A stretch of DNA of 63,412 nucleotides from Candidatus Aenigmatarchaeota archaeon (GTDB lineage Archaea > EX4484-52). Positions 58,105 to 63,412 of this stretch are shown one piece after another; position 1 is the first letter of the stretch; each line of letters starts with the position of its first letter. The stretch is from the NCBI GenBank assembly GCA_023137195.1, contig JAGLPV010000044.1, positions 1 through 63,412 on the forward strand, written 5' to 3'. The translations under genes and the position numbers were made by a program. The notes beneath the pieces are model-generated. The model saw nothing but the letters and a program-made list of their open reading frames with translations, had not been told where the DNA came from and made no database searches.

Positions 58105-59484
58105 TTAATTTTTTATCTTTTTGATTAGTCCGTCAGCTGCAAGTATTCCTGTTGCAGATGCGTTGATTATGTCGCGGCTCAAACCCGCACCATCTCCTGC
58201 AACAAAAAGATTATCAATGCTTGTCTGGAGTATCTTATCGACATCAATTTTGATAGAATAGTATTTTATTTCAGGGGCGTACAATAGAGTGCTGTCTGAA
58301 TAAATTCCTGTAATTAAGTTGTTCAACTGTTTTAGAGCATCAACAATATCTGTCATGATTCTCCCAGGGAGTATCATGGATACGTCTCCTGCTGTAAATT
58401 CTTTCAATGTCGGCGATACTAAATTGTTTTGCAGGTATTCTGCTCTTGTCCTGCGTCCTTTGAGTAAATCTCCCAACCTTTGCAGTGTGACTTTTCCTCC
58501 GCCTGTGGTGGTTGCAAGTTTGGCGATGTTTTCACCGTAGTCATTTGCATTTTCTAATGGCTCGGTCAGGAGGACATTTATCAGTAAAGCGAAATTTGTA
58601 TTCTGTGATTTTTCGTATTTTTTTGAATGCCCGTTTACGCCAATATAGTTGTCATATGTTTCCTTTACAACAAAACCAGATGGATTGGTGCAGAATGTTC
58701 TTGCAAAATCACCGTATGTTTTTGTTGCGATGTGAAGTTTTGGGTCATAATTTATTGATGTTATTTTTCTCATTATGCTGTCGCTTGTTTCAACGCGTAC
58801 GCCGATATCAATATATGAATAGTGTTTTTTTACTGAATGTTCTGTTGCTATCTGGTTCATTGTTCTTTGACCACTCCTACCCAGTGCAAGGACAACAAAG
58901 TCGGCGCAAATATTTATGTCTTCCTCACCATTTGAGAGGATTACTCCTCCGACAATTTTTTTGCCTTTTTCTTCCCTGACAATTATGTCCTTTACTTTTT
59001 TTTCGAGAATGAAATCCACGCCTTTTTTAATCAGGTCTTTTTTGAATTTAAAAATTACATCGGGCAGTCTGTCTGATCCAATATGCTTCTGGATGATAGG
59101 AATGTATTTTATATCGCACTGGGCGGCTTTTGTCTGGAGTTCAATTACCTCTTTTGCATCCAGTGCTTTTTTTACAGGAGCCCCGTACTTGACAAAAACT
59201 TTGTCTACGGTATCTATCAATTCATTTGCATGATCTTCGCTGAGGCAATAGTCTGTTAAATTTCCGCCGATATAAGGAGATAAATTAAGTTTGCCATCAC
59301 TTTTGCATCCTGCTCCGCCAACGCCTTCTAAAATATCGAGTCCCTTGTTTTCTCTCTTGAAAACATCTTTTCCCTTGTCCACAACAAGAACTTTTAGCTT
59401 TGTTTTTTCTGCTAGTTCGTGTGCGCAAAATAATCCCGCGGGTCCTGCGCCTACTATAACACAGTCGTATTTTTTATCTAACAT
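58105..59484 (-). CDS. FAD-dependent dehydrogenase (COG2509 type)
   Basis: This flavoprotein opens with the dinucleotide-binding motif DCVIVGAGPAGLFCAHELAE and has the FAD-binding ADFVVLALGRSGQ and the C-terminal LFVAGDGAGLSRDIINASATGILAADG. It resembles uncharacterised archaeal/bacterial FAD-dependent dehydrogenases of COG2509. The substrate is unknown. The start overlaps the end of purA by 7 bp, and thiC follows 48 bp later, so it may belong to the same operon. At 459 residues the length is typical. Confidence 0.8.
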   Translation of the reverse strand: MLDKKYDCVIVGAGPAGLFCAHELAEKTKLKVLVVDKGKDVFKRENKGLDILEGVGGAGCKSDGKLNLSPYIGGNLTDYCLSEDHANELIDTVDKVFVKYGAPVKKALDAKEVIELQTKAAQCDIKYIPIIQKHIGSDRLPDVIFKFKKDLIKKGVDFILEKKVKDIIVREEKGKKIVGGVILSNGEEDINICADFVVLALGRSGQRTMNQIATEHSVKKHYSYIDIGVRVETSDSIMRKITSINYDPKLHIATKTYGDFARTFCTNPSGFVVKETYDNYIGVNGHSKKYEKSQNTNFALLINVLLTEPLENANDYGENIAKLATTTGGGKVTLQRLGDLLKGRRTRAEYLQNNLVSPTLKEFTAGDVSMILPGRIMTDIVDALKQLNNLITGIYSDSTLLYAPEIKYYSIKIDVDKILQTSIDNLFVAGDGAGLSRDIINASATGILAADGLIKKIKN

Positions 59485-60728
59485 ATTATTGTTTCTTCTC
59501 TTTTTGGTCCAACCGAGATAATCTCTATTGGAACTTTTAACTGTTTTTCTATAAAATTAACATACACCTGGACCTTTTCAGGCAGTTCCTCTCTTTTTTT
59601 TATTTTGCTCAGGTCAACATCTTCAAAGCCGTCAAATTCCTGATATATTGGTTCTGCATGTTTTAGTTCTTCTAAATTATCAGGGAAAATATCTGTGGTT
59701 TTGTTGTTTATTTTGTAGTGAGTGCATATTTTTATTTTCTTTAAGCCTGAGAGGACATCGAGTTTTGTGAGTACGAGAGAGTCTGCAGAATTGAGTAAGA
59801 CTGCCCTTCTCATTAGAGGTAGGTCAAACCACCCGCATCTTCTTGGTCTTCCTGTTGTTGTGCCGTATTCTACGCCGACCTTCAAGAAATGTTCCCCGTC
59901 ATTATCAAATAATTCTGTCGGGAAATAACCTTCGCCGACTCTGGTTACGTATGCTTTTGTGATTCCTGTTATCTTCATATCTTTTGGGAAAAAACCGCAT
60001 CCACAGCAAAGGGCTCCGCTTAATGTGTTTGAGGAAGTGACAAATGGATATGTCCCATGGTCAACATCTAAGAAACATCCCTGGGCTCCTTCAAAAAGTA
60101 TTTCTTTGTTTTCTTTTATCTTTTCGTCTAAATATACTCCTGTATCGCAGACATATTTTTCCAGGAACTTTCCATATCCGGAATACTCCCTGAAAATATT
60201 TTCTGCATATTCTTCAATATCATCGTATTTGATTAATTTTGCTTTTGAAGATAAATTTTCTTTTATTTTTTTCATCAATGTCTTTTCATCAATAAGATCA
60301 TACATCCTTATTGCATTGCTCCTGTTGACTTTATCAGAAAAGCATGGTCCGATTCCTCTCTTTGTTGTGCCTATCTTTTTTTGCCTTTCCTCTTCCTGCA
60401 ATCCATCCAGTTCTATGTGATAAGGCATGATTACATTCGCCCTTCCGCTGATGCGCAGGCGGACTTGATCAAACATTTTTATTTCATCTATAAGAATTTT
60501 TGGGTTTAGGACACAGCCGTTTGCTATGATTAAATCCTTGCCGTAAACTGAGCCGGAAGGAATCAAATGAAGTTTGTATTTTTTTGAATTGGCTACAATC
60601 GTGTGACCTGCATTATCTCCGCCATTGTATCTTATAACAACATCTGCATCGTTGGAAAAAAAATCAACTATCTTGCCTTTTCCTTCATCCCCGAACTGCA
60701 TTCCTACGATAGTTCTGATATTATTCAT
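59478..60728 (-). CDS. purA: Adenylosuccinate synthetase
   Basis: This enzyme joins IMP and aspartate with GTP on the way to AMP. VGMQFGDEGKGKIVDFFSNDADVVIRYNGGDNAGHTIV is the GTP-binding and catalytic N-terminus. GTTKRGIGPCFSDK, FEGAQGCFLDVDHGTYPFVTSSNT and TTTGRPRRCGWFD are further family blocks. The 416 residues are close to the bacterial length and longer than the compact (about 340) archaeal form. It is the first gene of the run with the FAD dehydrogenase and thiC. Confidence 0.94.
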   Translation of the reverse strand: MNNIRTIVGMQFGDEGKGKIVDFFSNDADVVIRYNGGDNAGHTIVANSKKYKLHLIPSGSVYGKDLIIANGCVLNPKILIDEIKMFDQVRLRISGRANVIMPYHIELDGLQEEERQKKIGTTKRGIGPCFSDKVNRSNAIRMYDLIDEKTLMKKIKENLSSKAKLIKYDDIEEYAENIFREYSGYGKFLEKYVCDTGVYLDEKIKENKEILFEGAQGCFLDVDHGTYPFVTSSNTLSGALCCGCGFFPKDMKITGITKAYVTRVGEGYFPTELFDNDGEHFLKVGVEYGTTTGRPRRCGWFDLPLMRRAVLLNSADSLVLTKLDVLSGLKKIKICTHYKINNKTTDIFPDNLEELKHAEPIYQEFDGFEDVDLSKIKKREELPEKVQVYVNFIEKQLKVPIEIISVGPKREETIIC

Positions 60729-60769
60729 AACCGTTCTATTAAATAGGAGCAGTAATTATATAAATATAT

Positions 60770-61663
60770 CTATACCTGTGCCGGAGCTATTCCTCTCTCA
60801 ATCAAGATAAAACCGCCTGCAGACATAGGGAGGACAAGGATTATTATAATCAACTGCATTGTTATTATCATCTCGTTATCCATTCCACCAATGACGCTGA
60901 ATATTACGGATAGAACAATGATGAAGATAGAACCTACAATTACTGCAGTAAGGTATAGTTCTGTCAGAAGCATTATTTGACCTTCGTATTTTGTCAGTCT
61001 TATCTTATAGGAATTCATTGCTTCGGCAGTTGCTTCTTCCAGGAATTGTTTTAAATTTCCGCCGGAATCTATAGTTGATTTCATTCCCCATAGGATATTT
61101 CGGAATGTTTTTGATGGAGTGCGCTCTGCTGCATGAACAAGAGCATCATTAAAATTAATGTCCATCAATTCAACTTCTTCTACTATTTTTTTTGCCTCGA
61201 TAGAGACTTCTCCATACTCATCAAATTTGGCTATTGTTTTGAATAGGGAAACAGAAGGGTTTTGAGACCCTGCCATTATGGACAGGTATGACAGTGCGAA
61301 GGGAAGGACATCTTCTATTTTCTTGTTTCTTTCACCCCTCATCATATTAGGAATGTATAAAAGGCTGAATGAGATAAGGAATGAACTGAATAATGCCCCG
61401 AATACGCTCAAGAACAATGCGAAAAAAATATCCTGGGTGACAAGGTAAATAAAAATGCTCAAAAAAGGCGTTCCAATAACAAAGCAGACTATCCCTGCTG
61501 TTACAACAAGGCATAGGAATTCTGCCAATGTCATACCTATATTGGAAATCTGGATATCCTCTTTTAGCTTTTTAAATTCTTTTTTCTCTGAGACATAATC
61601 TTCTATGTATTTGCCAAAAAGACTATATGCGAAAGTAATTATCTGTTCCTTGAAATCTGCCAT
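60770..61663 (-). CDS. TadC/ArlJ-like type II secretion system F-domain membrane protein
   Basis: This is the platform membrane component of a pilus or secretion machine. There are membrane segments near 47-68, 73-110 and, at the C-terminus, 235-262 and 268-288. Between them lies the cytoplasmic T2SSF domain, including EDVLPFALSYLSIMAGSQNPSVSLFKTIAKF near 120-150 and GGNLKQFLEEATAEAM near 200. At 297 residues it holds one F domain, as in TadC. The matching ATPase is probably the one at 10654, but the two are 48 kb apart. It is 3 bp after the PAN gene. Confidence 0.8.
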   Translation of the reverse strand: MADFKEQIITFAYSLFGKYIEDYVSEKKEFKKLKEDIQISNIGMTLAEFLCLVVTAGIVCFVIGTPFLSIFIYLVTQDIFFALFLSVFGALFSSFLISFSLLYIPNMMRGERNKKIEDVLPFALSYLSIMAGSQNPSVSLFKTIAKFDEYGEVSIEAKKIVEEVELMDINFNDALVHAAERTPSKTFRNILWGMKSTIDSGGNLKQFLEEATAEAMNSYKIRLTKYEGQIMLLTELYLTAVIVGSIFIIVLSVIFSVIGGMDNEMIITMQLIIIILVLPMSAGGFILIERGIAPAQV

Positions 61664-61666
61664 ATT

Positions 61667-62827
61667 TTAAGCATAATAGTTCAATTGTTTTTTATTGTCC
61701 TGTTTTTTTACCTTTATTACCGCACTGTCCATGTCAGATTTGTTTAATTCAAACCTGTCGTCTCTTATGGCTGAATATCCGGCTTCTATTACAATAGAAT
61801 TTAGTTCAGCACCGCTTAAGTGCTTTGTTTTAGCTGCCAAATCATCTAAAGATACATTGCTATGAAGTTTTGTTTTTTTTGTATGTATTTTCAGTACATG
61901 CAGTCTTTCTTTTTTATTTGGGGGGTTGATTTTAATGAGTCTGTCCAGTCTTCCCGGGCGGATTACTGCTTTGTCCAGTATATCAATCCTGTTTGTTGCT
62001 CCTATTATTTTGACATCTCCCAGTGGTTTGAAGCCGTCTATTTCTGCAAGCATCTGCATGAATGTCCTTTGAACCTCTCGTTCGCCACTCGTTCCCAGTT
62101 CAATTCTCTTTGAGGCTATCGAGTCTATTTCATCAATAAATATTATGCACGGTGATTTATCTCTTGCCATCTGGAATATGGATTTTACGAATTTTGTTCC
62201 TTCGCCGATATATTTCTGGACTAGTTCAGAGCCGACAATCTCTACAAAATTTGCGTTTGTCTCAGATGCTACTGCCTTTGCGAGCAAAGTCTTCCCGCAA
62301 CCGGGCGGACCATAAAGTAAAACTCCCTTTGGGGGGGTTATCCCTATTTTCCTGAATAATTCCGGCTTTAGTAACGGGAGTTCAATCACTTCTTTTAATT
62401 CTCTCTTTTCTTCTTCCAGACCACCGATTTGGTCCCATGAGACATTCGGCTTTTCGAAAATAATGAATCGCTCTACGTCAAAATGCTTTGCCTTTCCTCT
62501 TTTGCCGATTACAGTCAATGATTTTTGCTCGATAAAAACTTCATCGTCTCTTTTTATTTTACCAGTCATCTCATCTGAAATATTTACAAAGAATTTTCCT
62601 GTGTTCAGCATAATGATTGCCTTGTCGTGGTCTATAACGTCAACGACCTTTGCGATTAAGTGGGGCATTATCTTGTATTTTTCTATCTCGTTCTGCGCTT
62701 CGAATAAATTTCTTTTTAACAGCCGGTTTTCTTCAGCTAAAATCTTAATTTTGTATTCTTCTGCCAATTGTTCCTGATTAATTGATTCCTGTCCGGAGTA
62801 TTCAATGTGCTCTGTTTCTGTTTCCAT
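61667..62827 (-). CDS. pan: Proteasome-activating nucleotidase (PAN)-like AAA+ ATPase
   Basis: This hexameric ATPase unfolds proteins for the 20S proteasome. An N-terminal coiled coil (about 20-55) and an OB domain (about 58-125) precede the AAA+ module. Walker A is GPPGCGKTLLAKAVA near 172, Walker B is IIFIDEIDSIASKR near 228, and the SRH is GATNRIDILDKAVIRPGRLDR near 275. The C-terminus ends NYYA, compatible with the HbYX gate-opening motif. At 386 residues the length is normal for PAN. It directly follows the cutA gene; the proteasome subunits are outside the window. Confidence 0.9.
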   Translation of the reverse strand: METETEHIEYSGQESINQEQLAEEYKIKILAEENRLLKRNLFEAQNEIEKYKIMPHLIAKVVDVIDHDKAIIMLNTGKFFVNISDEMTGKIKRDDEVFIEQKSLTVIGKRGKAKHFDVERFIIFEKPNVSWDQIGGLEEEKRELKEVIELPLLKPELFRKIGITPPKGVLLYGPPGCGKTLLAKAVASETNANFVEIVGSELVQKYIGEGTKFVKSIFQMARDKSPCIIFIDEIDSIASKRIELGTSGEREVQRTFMQMLAEIDGFKPLGDVKIIGATNRIDILDKAVIRPGRLDRLIKINPPNKKERLHVLKIHTKKTKLHSNVSLDDLAAKTKHLSGAELNSIVIEAGYSAIRDDRFELNKSDMDSAVIKVKKQDNKKQLNYYA

Positions 62828-62828
62828 A

Positions 62829-63146
62829 TTAGTTGCTCTTTAATTTAGATAATAATAAATCTATTCTTGTGGATTCACCTGATGTGTCAAGTATGATTAA
62901 ATCTCCTTTTTCAAAAGGAATGCGGTGCAATATCTTCTTTTTTGCTTCTTTTACCAATTCAGGACTTGTCTTTATGAGTAGCAGGTATTCTGTTTGTTTT
63001 TCAATAGAACCTATGCTTTGTTTTAGGTATGTTTTTGTTTCTATCACGTCGATATACAAAGCGAGTTTTTTATTTAACAGGAATTCTGCGAGTTTGTCTG
63101 CTTCTTCCTCGTCGTTTGTTTTTGCTAAGATTAGTTTGCAATTCAT
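62829..63146 (-). CDS. cutA: CutA-like divalent-ion tolerance protein
   Basis: This small trimeric ferredoxin-fold protein is of the CutA1 family, linked to copper or other divalent ion tolerance, although the molecular function is unsettled. At 105 residues, the pattern ILAKTNDEEEADKLAEFLLNKKLALYIDVIE, then TEYLLLIKTSPELVKEAKKKILHRIPFEKGDLIILD fits. It is divergent at the YxW region: the usual aromatic motif is replaced by LKQSIGS. It is the first gene of a run with the PAN and TadC-like genes. Confidence 0.78.
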   Translation of the reverse strand: MNCKLILAKTNDEEEADKLAEFLLNKKLALYIDVIETKTYLKQSIGSIEKQTEYLLLIKTSPELVKEAKKKILHRIPFEKGDLIILDTSGESTRIDLLLSKLKSN

Positions 63147-63412
63147 ATTATTAGTTTACTTATATTTATTATTATAAATTTAATTATATAATACTTTGGT
63201 GTCTTTGTGTTTATTATTGTTAGTTTATAGTTTTAATCCACAGAACTCACGGAATCCACGGGAAATTTTTTTATTGTATAGAAATTATGTAATTGGCGTA
63301 TAATGATTTCTATGCATTAAAAGTAGTGATCGGAGTAAGACTCTTTTATTGTGTATGAACTTATATCTTATGCGGGAGTTTAGATACTTTAACTTGAGAA
63401 TTCCCCACAGCT
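63147..63412. other. Terminal intergenic region with dispersed repeats
   Basis: The last 266 bp hold no supported gene. AATCCACAGAACTCACGGAATCCACGG-type DNA lies at 63235-63261 (in parts; compare 5473-5505). ATGCATTAAAAG with a following TAGTGA lies near 63313, matching 49928. The window ends in CCCCACAG. The minus-strand promoter of cutA must lie at 63147-63190. Confidence 0.4.

Noticed and set aside
63234-63262. tRNA-like T-arm sequence
   Set aside because: AATCCACAG DNA looks superficially like a tRNA 3' end, but no acceptor or anticodon stems can be drawn; it is the dispersed CCACAG repeat.

Overview
The window is a compact, AT-rich archaeal chromosome segment. This follows from an A-type ATP synthase operon, archaeal/eukaryal-type ribosomal proteins (eS1, eS28, eL24, uS14 of the zinc type), an archaeal AlaRS with an N-terminal zinc ribbon, a PAN-like proteasomal ATPase, cupin-type phosphoglucose isomerase, Taw3, NreA, an ArlI/GspE-type ATPase with a separate TadC-like membrane protein, and TATA boxes about 25 bp before many start codons (leaderless mRNAs). 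The rearranged ribosomal cluster, an AlaRS without its C-terminal domain and many surface proteins would fit a DPANN-type or related metagenomic lineage. No marker here fixes the phylum.

Layout. 1-8.1 kb: 3' end of an RFC small subunit, an orphan RNA ligase, a DUF4143-type ATPase, then amino-acid genes (LeuA, IlvE, homoserine dehydrogenase, aspartate kinase). 8.1-16.9 kb: AlaRS, a secretion/pilus ATPase, tRNA-Leu(CAA), an anchored small protein, cupin Pgi, a GtrA-like protein, Taw3 and NreA. 16.9-22.3 kb: an accessory island with a GHKL ATPase fused to a PD-(D/E)xK-like nuclease, translationally coupled to a C5-cytosine methyltransferase. Next comes a RelA/SpoT-domain alarmone synthetase bracketed by two copies of the 3' end of the ATP synthase subunit D gene. 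Structured intergenic repeats cluster at its borders. 22.1-31.1 kb: A-ATPase operon H-I-K-E-C-F-A-B-[beta carbonic anhydrase]-D on the minus strand. 31.1-39.6 kb: uS14 and two giant tandem surface vWA proteins with pilin-like N-termini. 39.7-43.0 kb: an unusual phosphohexomutase-like/IMPase-like pair. 43.3-46.5 kb: ribosomal cluster eS1 <> uS13-uS4-uS11-eS28-eL24 and a zinc-finger protein. 46.5-48.7 kb: Pgk and a PfkB kinase. 48.7-53.7 kb: three surface proteins (two beta-helix proteins and a papain-like protease with beta-helix) sharing one C-terminal sorting-like tail. 53.8-63.4 kb: a radical SAM enzyme, DUF58/vWA pair, ThiC, FAD dehydrogenase, PurA, TadC-like protein, PAN and CutA.

The strongest candidate for an undescribed system is the 16.9-22.3 kb island: a MORC-like ATPase-nuclease/methyltransferase pair beside a promoter-repeat-equipped alarmone synthetase that appears to have integrated at the 3' end of atpD. 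The twin vWA pseudo-pilins and the PEVPT-tail protein cluster come next. All functional calls rest on reading motifs by eye; no database search was possible.
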